A stretch of DNA of 64,000 bases, from positions 1,736,001-1,800,000 of the forward strand of contig NZ_JAIEZP010000001.1 of NCBI RefSeq assembly GCF_019679475.1, in the 5' to 3' direction. The DNA comes from Hyphomonas sediminis. GTDB taxonomy: Bacteria; Pseudomonadota; Alphaproteobacteria; Caulobacterales; Hyphomonadaceae. The translations under genes and the position numbers were made by a program. The notes beneath the pieces are model-generated. The model searched no databases. It was not told where the DNA came from and worked only from the letters and a program-made list of their open reading frames with translations. Shown here piece after piece: positions 44,017-53,485 of this stretch. Position 1 is the stretch's first letter. The number at the start of each line of letters is the position of its first letter.

Positions 44017-44168
44017 GTCTTCCTCCCTTATTTTGTTGTATTCGCAGTATACCATTCTCCGGTCGCTCCGGCGATGCGCTGCGACAATATTGAGCGAGGA
44101 AAACGCTGGGGTTCCCAGCGCGGCTGGTATAGTTAGAGGCCAAATTGAGACGAATTGGGGTTGAATCC

Positions 44169-45128
44169 GTGCGACACATTCTTGCCGCCCTCTCCGCTGC
44201 GATGCTGGCCGGTACCGCCTATGCGGCCGAGCCTGTAGACGGCGCGATCAACATGCAGCCTGCGGCGACTCGCATCGCAGAGCGCGTGCATGAGTTCCAC
44301 AATGTCCTGCTCGTGATCATCACGCTGATCACGCTGCTGGTGCTTGGGCTGCTCATCTGGATCGTGATCCGCTACAACAGCAAGGCCAACAAAGAGTCGC
44401 GCAAGTTCAGCCACAACACCGCGATTGAAGTGGTTTGGACGGTTGTTCCGGCGCTCATCCTGGTCGGCGTCGCCGGCCTGTCCTTCCCGAACCTGTTCTA
44501 TCAGAACGTCACCCCGAACCTTGGCCAGATCGTTGCAACGTCGAAGCAGCTGATGGCAGAGGGCAAGTCAGCTGAGCTTCAGGCTTATACGCGCAACCAT
44601 TTCCCGGATGCCGCTGAGCAGGGCTTTGTGAACGTGAAGATCCAGGGCAACCAGTGGAACTGGACCTACACCTATCCCGATATCGTTGATGAGGCTGGAA
44701 TTCCTGTCGAGTTCGTCTCGAACGGCATCCACAAGGGCCGCGCTTCCGACCCGCAGGACGGTCTGCGCCTCCTGACGACTGACTACCCGATGGTTATCCC
44801 GGCTGGCCGTTATGTGCGCTACTATACGGCCGCTGCTGACGTGATCCACTCCTGGGCGGTTCCGGCCTTCTCCGTGAAGACCGATGCCATCCCTGGCCGC
44901 CTCAACGAAGGCTGGTTCCTGGTGGAAGAGCCCGGCGTTTATTACGGCCAGTGCTCCGAGCTGTGCGGTGTTGACCACGCCTACATGCCGATCGAAGTGC
45001 GCGTCGTGAGCCAAGAACAGTTCGACCGTTGGGCCGAGCTGATGAAAGCTGGCGATTTCGATGGCGCTACCGCCTCGGTCCGTCAGATCGCTTCGGTCGA
45101 CGCCGAAACCAAATACGCATCCAACTAA
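44169..45128 (+). CDS. ctaC: Cytochrome c oxidase subunit II
   Basis: Electron-entry subunit of aa3-type cytochrome c oxidase. After a signal peptide (MRHILAALSAAMLAGTAYAA) come two membrane helices (residues about 45-70 and 90-112) and a periplasmic cupredoxin domain with the CuA ligands in CSELCGVDHAYM (Cys262, Cys266, His270, Met273 counted from the GTG at 44169). A TTG eight codons upstream (44145) with GAGG nearby is an alternative start. First gene of the oxidase operon. Confidence 0.94.
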   Translation: MRHILAALSAAMLAGTAYAAEPVDGAINMQPAATRIAERVHEFHNVLLVIITLITLLVLGLLIWIVIRYNSKANKESRKFSHNTAIEVVWTVVPALILVGVAGLSFPNLFYQNVTPNLGQIVATSKQLMAEGKSAELQAYTRNHFPDAAEQGFVNVKIQGNQWNWTYTYPDIVDEAGIPVEFVSNGIHKGRASDPQDGLRLLTTDYPMVIPAGRYVRYYTAAADVIHSWAVPAFSVKTDAIPGRLNEGWFLVEEPGVYYGQCSELCGVDHAYMPIEVRVVSQEQFDRWAELMKAGDFDGATASVRQIASVDAETKYASN

Positions 45129-45152
45129 GTTCCGAGAGAAAGAGCCTTTCCC

Positions 45153-46841
45153 ATGCCTATGGACGAAGTCGCCCTCGATCACGGCCACGACAGCCACGAT
45201 CATAAACCCGGCTTTTTTACCCGCTGGTTCTTCTCCACGAACCATAAAGACATCGGTACGCTGTACCTGATTTTCTCGCTCATCGCGGGTATTGTCGGTT
45301 ACTCGCTGTCCGGCCTCATTCGCTGGGAGCTTGCTGAACCCGGTATCGGCCCGATGCTGTGGATCCAGACCACCTTCTTTGGCCTGGAAGGCGATGCTGC
45401 CGTTGCGGCTGCGAAGCACTTCTACAATATGGTCATCACCTATCACGGCCTTGTCATGATCTTCTTCATGGTGATGCCGGCGCTGATTGGCGGCTTCGGC
45501 AACTGGTTCGTGCCACTGATGATCGGCGCGCCGGATATGGCCTTCCCGCGCATGAACAACATCTCCTTCTGGCTGACGGTTGCCGCCTTCATTCTGGCTA
45601 TGATGTCGATGGTGGTTCCGGGCGGTTCGTCGGGCAATGGCTTTGCCGGTGGCTGGACGCTCTATCCGCCGCTGTCGGGCACCACGGGGCACCCCGGCCC
45701 GGCAATGGACCTGCTGATTCTCTCGCTGCACACGGCGGGTATCGCGTCCATCCTCGGCGCTATCAACTTCATCGTCACCATCCTGAACATGCGCGCTCCG
45801 GGCATGACGCTGCACAAGATGCCGCTGTTTGCCTGGGGGATGCTGATCACGGCTGTCCTGCTGCTGCTGGCGCTGCCGGTTCTTGCTGGCGCCCTCACCA
45901 TGCTGCTCACCGACCGTAACTTCGGCTCGCAATTCTTCGTTCCGAACGGCGGCGGCGACCCGGTGATGTTCCAGCACCTGTTCTGGTTCTTCGGTCACCC
46001 CGAAGTGTACATCATGATCCTGCCGGCCTTCGGCATTGTCAGCCACATCGTGTCGACCTTCTCGAAAAAGCCGATCTTCGGCTACCTCGGCATGGCCTAC
46101 GCCATGGTGTCGATCGGCGTCATCGGCTTCGTTGTGTGGGCGCACCACATGTACACGGTCGGCATGAACGTCGACCTGAAGGCCTACTTCGTCGCTGCAA
46201 CCATGGTCATCGCGGTGCCGACCGGCATCAAGATCTTCTCGTGGATCGCGACGATGTGGGGCGGCTCGATCGAGTTCAAACTCCCGATGCTCTGGGCAAT
46301 CGGCTTCATCTTCCTGTTCACCGTTGGCGGTGTGACGGGTGTGGTGCTCGCCAACGCCGGTATCGACCACACGCTGCACGACACCTACTACGTGGTTGCC
46401 CACTTCCACTACGTGCTGTCGCTCGGCGCCGTGTTCGGTCTCTTCGCAGGCTGGTACTACTGGTTCGAGAAGATGTTTGGCATCAAGTACAACAGCTTCC
46501 TCGGCGGTCTGCACTTCTGGCTTATGTTCATCGGCTCGAACATCCTGTTCTTCCCGCAGCACTTCCTGGGTCTGCAGGGCATGCCGCGCCGCTATATCGA
46601 CTACGCTGATGGCTTCGCCACCTGGCACCACTGGTCGTCGATCGGCTACGCCATCACCCTGGTCGCGACGCTGATCTTCTTCTTCTCGCTGGCCGTTGCC
46701 TTCATCCAGCGCCGCAAGGCGACCGAGAGCGGCAACCCGTGGGGCGAAGGCGCAACGACGCTGGAATGGACCCTGCCGTCGCCGCCGCCGTTCCACCAGT
46801 TCAACGAACTGCCGGTGGTCAACACCAAGGGCGGCCACTAA
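45153..46841 (+). CDS. ctaD: Cytochrome c oxidase subunit I
   Basis: Catalytic subunit with heme a and the heme a3-CuB centre, 562 residues, 12 membrane helices. It has the [20 protein letters not shown] start, [20 protein letters not shown] with a heme a ligand His, [20 protein letters not shown] with the CuB His and cross-linked Tyr, HHMYTVG, and [16 protein letters not shown] with heme ligands. The HPEVY motif marks a heme-copper oxidase of class A. A 24-bp gap separates it from ctaC. Confidence 0.97.
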   Translation: MPMDEVALDHGHDSHDHKPGFFTRWFFSTNHKDIGTLYLIFSLIAGIVGYSLSGLIRWELAEPGIGPMLWIQTTFFGLEGDAAVAAAKHFYNMVITYHGLVMIFFMVMPALIGGFGNWFVPLMIGAPDMAFPRMNNISFWLTVAAFILAMMSMVVPGGSSGNGFAGGWTLYPPLSGTTGHPGPAMDLLILSLHTAGIASILGAINFIVTILNMRAPGMTLHKMPLFAWGMLITAVLLLLALPVLAGALTMLLTDRNFGSQFFVPNGGGDPVMFQHLFWFFGHPEVYIMILPAFGIVSHIVSTFSKKPIFGYLGMAYAMVSIGVIGFVVWAHHMYTVGMNVDLKAYFVAATMVIAVPTGIKIFSWIATMWGGSIEFKLPMLWAIGFIFLFTVGGVTGVVLANAGIDHTLHDTYYVVAHFHYVLSLGAVFGLFAGWYYWFEKMFGIKYNSFLGGLHFWLMFIGSNILFFPQHFLGLQGMPRRYIDYADGFATWHHWSSIGYAITLVATLIFFFSLAVAFIQRRKATESGNPWGEGATTLEWTLPSPPPFHQFNELPVVNTKGGH

Positions 46842-46890
46842 GCGCCTGTAAAGGCCCGCCGCACTGGGCCGGACAATGAACCGAACCGGG

Positions 46891-46927
46891 GCGGCCCTCG
46901 CGCGAGAAGCGTGCGGGCCGCTTCGTT
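46891..46927 (+). terminator. Hairpin between ctaD and ctaB
   Basis: Stem GCGGCCC / GGGCCGC (46891-46897 and 46915-46921) with an inner GC-rich part, followed by TTCGTTT. It may act as an attenuating terminator or an mRNA stabiliser that keeps structural-subunit mRNA above that of the assembly genes. Confidence 0.55.
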
Positions 46928-46954
46928 TAAGAAGGCCGGAGAGAGGCCAGGGAA

Positions 46955-47914
46955 ATGACCGAGCTGACCGCGCAAACGCAGCAGAAACGCCCCGCCACGG
47001 CGGCTGACTATGTGAACCTGATGAAGCCCCGCATCATGATGCTGGTGGTATTCACAGCCGTTGCCGGTCTGGCCGCTGCGACCGGTGTTACCGGCGTGCA
47101 GATGCACCCGGTCATGGCCGCGATTGCTGTCCTCTCCGTAGCGCTCGGCTCGGGCGCCGCCGGCGCGATCAACATGTGGTACGATGCCGACATTGACGCT
47201 GTGATGAGCCGCACGTCCACCCGCCCGATTCCCTCCGGCGCCGTGCCGAAGGATGAAGCGCTCGCCATGGGCCTCATCATGTCGGGCGTGTCGGTCATGC
47301 TGATGTGGCTGGCGTCGAACTGGCTGGCCGCGCTGCTGTTGGCTGGCTCCATCTTCTATTACGGCGTCGTCTACACGATGTGGCTGAAGCGGGCGACGCC
47401 TCAGAATATCGTCATCGGGGGCGGGGCCGGGGCCTTCCCGCCGGTCATCGGCTGGGCCGCCGTCACCGGCAACACGCCGCTGGACGCCTGGATCCTGTTC
47501 GCCATCATCTTCTTCTGGACCCCGCCGCATTTCTGGGCGCTGTCTCTGCTGGCCCACAAGGAATACGCCAAGGTCTCCGTGCCGATGCTGCCGGTAACGC
47601 ATGGCGCCAAGGCGACCCGCCTGCAGATCCTCATCTATACGCTTGTGCTGATCCCGGTCTCGCTGGCGCCGTTGGCCACCGGCCTTGGTGGCTGGATTTA
47701 TGGCGTGACGGCCGCGGTCCTCGGGCTCGTTTTCATTGGCTATGCGGTCGCGTTGCTGCGGTCCAAAGCGGGGGATGAAGGGGCGCCGGGGGGGGACATG
47801 AAGCTTGCCCGCAATGCGTTCCTCTTCTCGATCCTGTATCTCTTCGCCCTGTTCGGCGCTGTTCTCGTGGAACACGCCGCTGGCCTCCACTTTCCGGTAA
47901 TGGGAGTCGCCTGA
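46955..47914 (+). CDS. ctaB: Heme O synthase (protoheme IX farnesyltransferase)
   Basis: Adds a farnesyl chain to heme b to give heme O, the precursor of heme a for the oxidase. The 319-residue membrane protein belongs to the UbiA superfamily: YVNLMKPRIMMLVVFTAVAG start, the Asp-rich motif NMWYDADIDAVMSRTSTRPI (residues about 72-91) and the second site with YTMWLKRATPQNIVIGGGAG. Typical length and position in the operon. Its last base is the first base of the next ATG. Confidence 0.96.
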   Translation: MTELTAQTQQKRPATAADYVNLMKPRIMMLVVFTAVAGLAAATGVTGVQMHPVMAAIAVLSVALGSGAAGAINMWYDADIDAVMSRTSTRPIPSGAVPKDEALAMGLIMSGVSVMLMWLASNWLAALLLAGSIFYYGVVYTMWLKRATPQNIVIGGGAGAFPPVIGWAAVTGNTPLDAWILFAIIFFWTPPHFWALSLLAHKEYAKVSVPMLPVTHGAKATRLQILIYTLVLIPVSLAPLATGLGGWIYGVTAAVLGLVFIGYAVALLRSKAGDEGAPGGDMKLARNAFLFSILYLFALFGAVLVEHAAGLHFPVMGVA

Positions 47915-48087
47915 TGGAAGACCCGACCCTGAAGCCTGATGTCCGGCAGATGACGCCGGAAGAGCTGGCTGCCCGCAAGCGGCGCAATCTGTGGCTGGGC
48001 CTCGCGCTTGGCGGCTTCGTCGTGCTCGTCATGGTCACGACGATCATTCGCCTGACCACTGGCACGGGCATTTCGGGGCGGATGTAA
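47914..48087 (+). CDS. Small cytochrome-oxidase-operon membrane protein, CoxF-like
   Basis: A 57-residue protein in the gap between ctaB and ctaG, starting ATG 47914 and ending TAA at 48087, which shares its last base with the ctaG ATG. A charged N-terminus (MEDPTLKPDVRQMTPEELAA, then RKRRN) leads into one hydrophobic helix (residues about 26-46, LWLGLALGGFVVLVMVTTII). Small single-helix proteins called CoxF occupy this place in other alphaproteobacteria and are thought to help oxidase assembly; the match is by position, size and form. Confidence 0.82.
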   Translation: MEDPTLKPDVRQMTPEELAARKRRNLWLGLALGGFVVLVMVTTIIRLTTGTGISGRM

Positions 48088-48704
48088 TGGCGCTATCGAA
48101 CGGAAAAACGGGCCTCGTTTTTGGCGGACTTGCCGGCGGCATGCTGGCGCTCGCCTTCGCGGCTGAGCCGCTTTACTCGGCCTTCTGCGAAGTCACTGGC
48201 TTCGGCGGTACGACACGTATTGCAACCGAGGCGCCCAAGGAGATGCTGGAACAGACCGTCGAAGTCCGCTTTGACGCCAACGTGGCTGATACGCCGCTGC
48301 TATTCCGTCCGCTGCAGGGGCCGCAAACTATCCAGATCGGCCAGCACGGCCTCGCTTTCTATGAAGTGACGAACCCGACCGATCAGGAAGTCCGCGTCAT
48401 CGCCAGCTATAATGTGACGCCCCACATGGCAGGTCCGTATTTCAACAAGCTGGAGTGTTTCTGTTTTTCCGAGCGCGTCATCGCGGCGGGCGAGACGCGC
48501 AAGCTCCCGGTTGTTTACTTCATCTCGCCGAGCATGATCGAAGACCGGGTGGTGAAGAATCTCGAAACCATCACGCTCAGCTACACTTTCTTTGACAGTG
48601 GCACCTATAAAGGGCCTCGGACTGAAGTATCAGGTCCTGTCCCGACTGCGGCACCAGTGGCGCCGTCCGGTGGGGGTGCGGCAAATCCGGCCACGCCGGG
48701 CTGA
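48087..48704 (+). CDS. ctaG: Cytochrome c oxidase assembly protein CtaG (Cox11 type)
   Basis: Copper chaperone that inserts CuB into subunit I. The 205-residue protein has an N-terminal helix (residues about 8-28), a periplasmic immunoglobulin-like domain, and the copper-binding CFCF motif in FNKLECFCFSERVI (near residue 130). The conserved ENPLYSAFCEVTGFGG counterpart here is AEPLYSAFCEVTGFGG. The start is ATG 48087, overlapping the CoxF-like stop. A short Pro/Ala/Gly-rich tail is added at the C-terminus. Confidence 0.95.
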   Translation: MALSNGKTGLVFGGLAGGMLALAFAAEPLYSAFCEVTGFGGTTRIATEAPKEMLEQTVEVRFDANVADTPLLFRPLQGPQTIQIGQHGLAFYEVTNPTDQEVRVIASYNVTPHMAGPYFNKLECFCFSERVIAAGETRKLPVVYFISPSMIEDRVVKNLETITLSYTFFDSGTYKGPRTEVSGPVPTAAPVAPSGGGAANPATPG

Positions 48705-48778
48705 AACAGTTGCGAAATGGCGCGCGCAGGCGATAAACAGCGCCAAAGTTTTAAGTGCGATTCCGGAGGGGATTGAGA

Positions 48779-49666
48779 ATGGCCGGCGGAGACGTCAAAC
48801 ACGATTATCATCTGGTGAACCCGTCACCGTGGCCGCTTCTCGGCTCGCTGTCGGTCACCGTGCTCGCAATCGGCGCAGTCACCTACATGAAAGGCCTGTT
48901 CGGCCTGCCACAGGGGTTCCCCTGGGTCATGGCAGTCGGCTTCGCCATGGTTATCTGGGTCATGATTGGCTGGTGGACCAATGTGGTCCGCGAAGGCCGC
49001 ATTGGCGATCACACACCCGTCGTCGAGATCGGTCTGCGCTACGGTATGATCCTGTTCATCGCCTCTGAGGTGATGTTCTTCGTGGCCTGGTTCTGGTCTT
49101 TCTTCGAGTTTGCGATCTTCTGGGATGCGCGCGTCGGTCATCACTGGGATTCGGCCAACGCCCTGTTCCAGGAAGGCCTCGACCGCTTTGCCCAGTTCCC
49201 GCCGCAAGGCGTGACGATGTTCGATCCGTTCCACCTGCCGCTGATGAACACCCTCGTCCTGCTGCTCTCGGGCACCACGGTTACCTGGGCTCACCACGCA
49301 CTGGCACATGGCAACATGAAAAGCGCGAAGCTCGGCCTGATCGTCACGATCCTGCTTGGCCTCTGCTTCACCGGCCTGCAGGTTCTCGAATACAGCCACG
49401 CTGCCTTCTCGTTCGACGGCACGCTCTACGGCTCGGCTTTCTTCATGGCCACGGGTTTCCACGGTGCCCACGTTATCATCGGCACGATCTTCCTGTTCGT
49501 CTGCCTCCTGCGGATGTACGCCGGTAACATGACACCGAAGAAGCATCTCGGCTTCGAATTTGCCGCCTGGTACTGGCACTTCGTCGACGTCGTCTGGCTC
49601 TTCCTCTTCGCCTTCGTCTATGTGGCTCCGTATCTGATCCACGGGCCCGGCGCTGGCGGCCACTAA
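48779..49666 (+). CDS. ctaE: Cytochrome c oxidase subunit III
   Basis: Third core subunit of the aa3 oxidase, 295 residues, seven membrane helices. It starts [20 protein letters not shown] at 48779 with GGAGGGG upstream. [20 protein letters not shown] holds the conserved glutamate, and [20 protein letters not shown] and [17 protein letters not shown] are family marks. Confidence 0.96.
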   Translation: MAGGDVKHDYHLVNPSPWPLLGSLSVTVLAIGAVTYMKGLFGLPQGFPWVMAVGFAMVIWVMIGWWTNVVREGRIGDHTPVVEIGLRYGMILFIASEVMFFVAWFWSFFEFAIFWDARVGHHWDSANALFQEGLDRFAQFPPQGVTMFDPFHLPLMNTLVLLLSGTTVTWAHHALAHGNMKSAKLGLIVTILLGLCFTGLQVLEYSHAAFSFDGTLYGSAFFMATGFHGAHVIIGTIFLFVCLLRMYAGNMTPKKHLGFEFAAWYWHFVDVVWLFLFAFVYVAPYLIHGPGAGGH

Positions 49667-49705
49667 GTCCGCGCCGCTTCTGGCGGCCAGGGATGACATA
49701 ATCTG

Positions 49706-49742
49706 GCCCGCCGGTGTTTCTGCACTGGCGGGCTTTGTCTTT
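49706..49742 (+). terminator. Rho-independent terminator after ctaE
   Basis: Stem GCCCGCCGGTG / CACTGGCGGGC (49706-49716 and 49723-49733, one G-T pair) with a TTTCTG loop, followed by TTTGTCTTT. It lies 40 bp after the ctaE stop, so SURF1 depends on read-through or its own promoter. Confidence 0.8.
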
Positions 49743-49796
49743 CAGGGGGCAGTTCTGTCCCGATCCGATCTTTCAAGAACCTTTCCGGATTTCCCC

Positions 49797-50480
49797 ATGA
49801 TGTTCCGCCCCTATCCTGTGATGACCGTGCTGAGCGTGATTTCGTTCGCGATCCTCATCATGTTCGGAAACTGGCAGTGGGACCGGTACGCGCAGAAAAT
49901 GGCCATCAAGGGTGTGGAACCTGAGTGGGCCGAAGTAACGGGCACGACGCTGCCGGGTACTGAGCTGATCGTTTATGCCTATGCCGACGGCGCAGCCGCC
50001 TGGCGCGAGGTGACAGCGTTTGAAACGGCGGAAGGTATCCTTTTCCTGCCGCTCTCCATCACCTATTCGATCGAGGCGCCACAAGCCGTCACTGCGCCGG
50101 AGAGCCGGACACTGACCCTGCGCGGTCTCTGGCACCCGCCGCAGCGCCGCAATGCCTTCACCACGCCGGATGAGCCGGAAAAGCGCATCTACTACGCACT
50201 CGATCCGGAGCTGTTGGCCGCAACGCTTGCTCCAGAACAGGCTGCGCGCGTCATCCCGCGCGTGTTCGAGCCCGAAACCCTGCTGCGCACCGACAATATG
50301 AGCTCGCAGCCCGCGCCCAATCCCTTCCTGATGCCGGGCGACAGCGAGCGTCTGCCGCCGGAGCGGCATTTTGGCTACGCAATCACCTGGTGGGGCCTCG
50401 CCATGGCGCTGGTCGGTGTGTATCTGGCCTTCCATCACCAGCGCGGGCGGCTGCGCTTCAGGCGGGAGAAGAATTCGTGA
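49797..50480 (+). CDS. SURF1-family oxidase assembly protein
   Basis: Inner-membrane protein (227 residues) that aids heme a insertion into oxidase subunit I. It has one helix at each end (residues about 10-25 and 195-212), the N-terminal family mark GNWQWDRYAQKMA, the central LRGLWHPPQRRNAFTTPDEP, and the C-terminal PERHFGYAITWWGLAMALVG. The stop overlaps the thrC start by GTGA. Confidence 0.93.
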   Translation: MMFRPYPVMTVLSVISFAILIMFGNWQWDRYAQKMAIKGVEPEWAEVTGTTLPGTELIVYAYADGAAAWREVTAFETAEGILFLPLSITYSIEAPQAVTAPESRTLTLRGLWHPPQRRNAFTTPDEPEKRIYYALDPELLAATLAPEQAARVIPRVFEPETLLRTDNMSSQPAPNPFLMPGDSERLPPERHFGYAITWWGLAMALVGVYLAFHHQRGRLRFRREKNS

Positions 50481-51859
50481 AGTATATTTCGACGAGGGGC
50501 CAGGCTGAGCCTGTTGATTTCGCAGGCGCCTGTCTCGCAGGCCTCGCCACCGATGGCGGTCTCTATGTCCCGGAAACCTGGCCGCAGATCGCGCCTGCCA
50601 CGCCGGATGAAACCTACTCCCAGACCGCTGCGCGCATCCTGTCTGCATTCGCTGGGGATGCGATCCCGAGCGACGTGATGCTCAGCCTTTGCGAAAAGGC
50701 TTACGGACGCTTCGCGCACCAGTCTGTTGCGCCGCTGACGCAGGCTGGTCCTGGCCTCTGGCTGATGGAACTGCACCATGGCCCGACGCTCGCCTTCAAA
50801 GATGTGGCGATGCAGATCATCGGCCAGCTTTACGACTATCTCCTTGGCCTCTCGGGCAAGCGCATGACGGTCACCTGCGCCACGTCCGGCGATACGGGCG
50901 GCGCCGCCGCCGGTGCCTTCGCCGGGTCGAAGAATGTCAGCCTGGTGATCCTGCATCCGCACGAGCGCGTTTCGCCGGTCCAGCGTCTTTTCATGACGAC
51001 GACCGGGGAATCGAATGTTCTAAACATCGCGATTGATGGCGACTTTGATGACTGCCAGTCGATGGTGAAGTCGATGTTCGCCGACAAGGCGTTCGCCTCC
51101 GGCATTGGCCTCTCCGGCGTCAATTCCATCAATTGGGCGCGCATTGCTGCGCAGTCGGTCTACTACGCGACGGCCAGTGCCCAGCTCGGTCACCGCCCGC
51201 TCCGCTTCGTGGTGCCCAGCGGCAATATGGGGGACGCGCTGGCAGGCTATGTCGCGGCGCGCTGTGGCCTGCTGCCCGGCGGTCTCGAAATCCGCTGCGC
51301 CGTCAACGAGAACGACACGCTCGCCCGCCTGTTCAACACCGGCAAGATGACCCGCCGGGCAGCCGTCGCGACGCCCAGCCCAGCAATGGACATCGCCGTA
51401 CCCTCGAACTTCGAGCGCCTGCTGTTTGAAGTCACTGGTCGCGACGCCGATGCCGTGCGCACCACTTATGACACCTACGCTCAGCAGGGCGAAGCAGACC
51501 TGCCGGAAGCGGCCCGCACGCGCCTCTCCTGCACGGGCCTGTCGGCCGGCTCGGTCAACAATCCCGACACGATGGCAGAGATGGAACGCTTCCGTCAGGA
51601 AACCGGCTGGCTGATCTGTCCGCACACGGCGGTTGGCATGCTCGAAGCGCGCCGCCTGCCGAAATCGGATGCGGTGGCAACAATCGTGCTCGCAACGGCC
51701 TCGGCGACAAAATTCCCAGAGACAGTCAAGGAAGCGACCGGCGAGGACGCCCCACTCCCCAGCCGCTGCGCAGACTTGATCGCGCGCGGCGAAGTGTTCG
51801 AGCGGATGGCGGCGGACCCCGCCGCCGTGCGCGCCCGCATCGCGGCCTTCGTGAGCTAG
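50477..51859 (+). CDS. thrC: Threonine synthase
   Basis: PLP enzyme that turns O-phosphohomoserine into threonine. 460 residues from the GTG at 50477: MKYISTRGQAEPVDFAGACL start, ATDGGLYVPE, and the PLP lysine in HGPTLAFKDVAM (Lys108). Length and the long form with the N-terminal 80-residue domain match gram-negative ThrC. GGGAGAAG precedes the start. A thrC gene following SURF1 is a common alphaproteobacterial arrangement. Confidence 0.95.
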   Translation: MKYISTRGQAEPVDFAGACLAGLATDGGLYVPETWPQIAPATPDETYSQTAARILSAFAGDAIPSDVMLSLCEKAYGRFAHQSVAPLTQAGPGLWLMELHHGPTLAFKDVAMQIIGQLYDYLLGLSGKRMTVTCATSGDTGGAAAGAFAGSKNVSLVILHPHERVSPVQRLFMTTTGESNVLNIAIDGDFDDCQSMVKSMFADKAFASGIGLSGVNSINWARIAAQSVYYATASAQLGHRPLRFVVPSGNMGDALAGYVAARCGLLPGGLEIRCAVNENDTLARLFNTGKMTRRAAVATPSPAMDIAVPSNFERLLFEVTGRDADAVRTTYDTYAQQGEADLPEAARTRLSCTGLSAGSVNNPDTMAEMERFRQETGWLICPHTAVGMLEARRLPKSDAVATIVLATASATKFPETVKEATGEDAPLPSRCADLIARGEVFERMAADPAAVRARIAAFVS

Positions 51860-51866
51860 GCGGCCC

Positions 51867-52436
51867 ATGGCGTTCGTGCCGCTCGATACGGTGATCCCGG
51901 CAGAGCGGCTGGCGCTGATGGCGGCCCGCAAGTCCGACTATGAGGAATGGGCGGAGCTGCGCCGCATCAGCCGCGCGCATCTGGAGCCCTGGGAGCCAAG
52001 CTGGCCGCGCGACGCCCTCAGCCGCAAGGATTGGCACCGCCGCGTGTCGGCCTGGACCAAGGCGTGGAAAACCAACTCAGGGTATGTGTTTCTCATCCGC
52101 CGGCATTCGGACAATGCGCTGCTCGGTGGTGCCTCTCTGACACAGGTGCGCGGCTGGCCGGCCAACAGCGCCAGCCTTGGTTACTGGATGGGCGAGCCTC
52201 ATGGCGGGCAGGGTTATATGAAGGAAGCGGTAAATGCCCTGTGCGAATGGGCGTTTCCGATGCTTAACCTGGCCCGCGTCGAAGCCGGGATCGTGCCGGA
52301 GAATGATCGCTCCCGCCGCGTCCTGGAAGGCACGGGATTTGCTGAAGAGGGACGGGCGACCGCGTATCTGGAGATTGCCGGAACACGCCGCGACCACATT
52401 CTTTTCGCTCTCGTCAGGGCGGATATTCGCCGCTAG
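51867..52436 (+). CDS. RimJ/RimL-type GNAT acetyltransferase
   Basis: A 189-residue acetyltransferase of the ribosomal-protein type: EWAELRRISRAHLEPWEPSW, SASLGYWMGEPHGGQGYMKE with the acetyl-CoA loop, and the closing VPENDRSRRVLEGTGFAEEG. It probably acetylates protein N-termini (RimJ acts on S5), but related enzymes have other targets. It starts 7 bp after thrC and is followed by the EAL gene 12 bp downstream. Confidence 0.9.
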   Translation: MAFVPLDTVIPAERLALMAARKSDYEEWAELRRISRAHLEPWEPSWPRDALSRKDWHRRVSAWTKAWKTNSGYVFLIRRHSDNALLGGASLTQVRGWPANSASLGYWMGEPHGGQGYMKEAVNALCEWAFPMLNLARVEAGIVPENDRSRRVLEGTGFAEEGRATAYLEIAGTRRDHILFALVRADIRR

Positions 52437-52448
52437 GTAACGAGACGT

Positions 52449-53480
52449 ATGGCAAAACGCACCCCGAAAGAGCCCCAGGGCAATTGGCACTGGCGCGGCG
52501 AAGCAGGCCGCCTCGTGATCGAGGCGCCTACGGGAACGCCGTTGTCGGACCTTTCGGGCGACTGGTCGCTGGACGCGCTGGAGAAGATGGTCGAGGGGCT
52601 CAGCCGCGGCCGTCTCGGCAAGGCGCTCTCGGCGGGTGAAGGCGGCCCGGTGCGCTGCGGCCTGCGCCTTTCCAACGGCCGCGACATCCATTTCGTCGGC
52701 GCATTCGTTACCGACAGCGAAGCGCGCGGCATGCTGCTGGCGGGGGAAACCTTCCCGGAGATCGACCCCAGCGACATGCGCCCCGGCCCGGATCTCATGC
52801 CGGTTTACCAGCCGATCATCTCGCTGCGCGATGGCCGCGTCGTCGGCTTCGAAGCGCTCGCGCGCTGGGACGGTATGGAAACCAACGCCCCGCCCAGTCG
52901 CTATGAGGATCAGGCGCTTGCCTCCAACATGCTCATCCGCTCGGCCGAAACCCTCGCCAATCTGCGCGAAGGCGCCAAGCGCGACGATCTCTTCATGCAC
53001 GTCAACCTGACCGCACGTGAGCTGATCAAGAGCACGCTGCCGGCGCTGATCGAAGCACTGATGAACGGCTACAAGCTGCCAGAGCGGGCGCTGCGCATGG
53101 AGCTGACCGAGCAGGCCGCCCTGCGGGACGAACAGAATGCGCTCGCCGCGGCCATGGCGCTCAAAGCTGTTGGCGCAGGCCTCGTGCTTGACGATTTTGG
53201 TACGGGCCACTCCTCCTTCGCCTGGCTTGCCGATCTGCCATTCGACAGCCTGAAGATCGATCACGGCCTCACCAGCCGCCTCGGCCAGCAGCGTAACGAT
53301 ACCATCCTCTCCACCATCACCCTGCTCGCCAGCCGTCTCGGCATGTCCTCGACCGCCGAAGGTGTCGAGGCGCGCGAAGACGCCAGCCGCCTGCGCGCGC
53401 TCGGTTTCGATTATGCGCAGGGTTATGCCTTTGCCCGCCCGATGGACGCAGAAAAAGCGCTCGCCTTCCTGAAAGCCTGA
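52449..53480 (+). CDS. EAL-domain cyclic-di-GMP phosphodiesterase
   Basis: A 343-residue soluble protein with a short N-terminal part (residues 1-100) and a full EAL domain (about 105-335). The catalytic residues are present: EAL in VVGFEALARWDG, the Asn of MHVNLTARELI, the Glu of RMELTEQAAL, DDFGTGHSS, LKID and AEGVEARE. It should therefore be able to hydrolyse c-di-GMP. No GGDEF or membrane part is present. It is in an operon with the acetyltransferase and SUFU genes. Confidence 0.93.
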   Translation: MAKRTPKEPQGNWHWRGEAGRLVIEAPTGTPLSDLSGDWSLDALEKMVEGLSRGRLGKALSAGEGGPVRCGLRLSNGRDIHFVGAFVTDSEARGMLLAGETFPEIDPSDMRPGPDLMPVYQPIISLRDGRVVGFEALARWDGMETNAPPSRYEDQALASNMLIRSAETLANLREGAKRDDLFMHVNLTARELIKSTLPALIEALMNGYKLPERALRMELTEQAALRDEQNALAAAMALKAVGAGLVLDDFGTGHSSFAWLADLPFDSLKIDHGLTSRLGQQRNDTILSTITLLASRLGMSSTAEGVEAREDASRLRALGFDYAQGYAFARPMDAEKALAFLKA

Positions 53481-53485
53481 TCCGA

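Noticed and set aside
44568..46838. A 756-residue open frame on the minus strand opposite ctaC/ctaD
   Set aside because: It is fully antisense to clear oxidase genes, is rich in His, Arg, Asp and Glu as expected from the complementary GC-rich codons, and has no recognisable domain.
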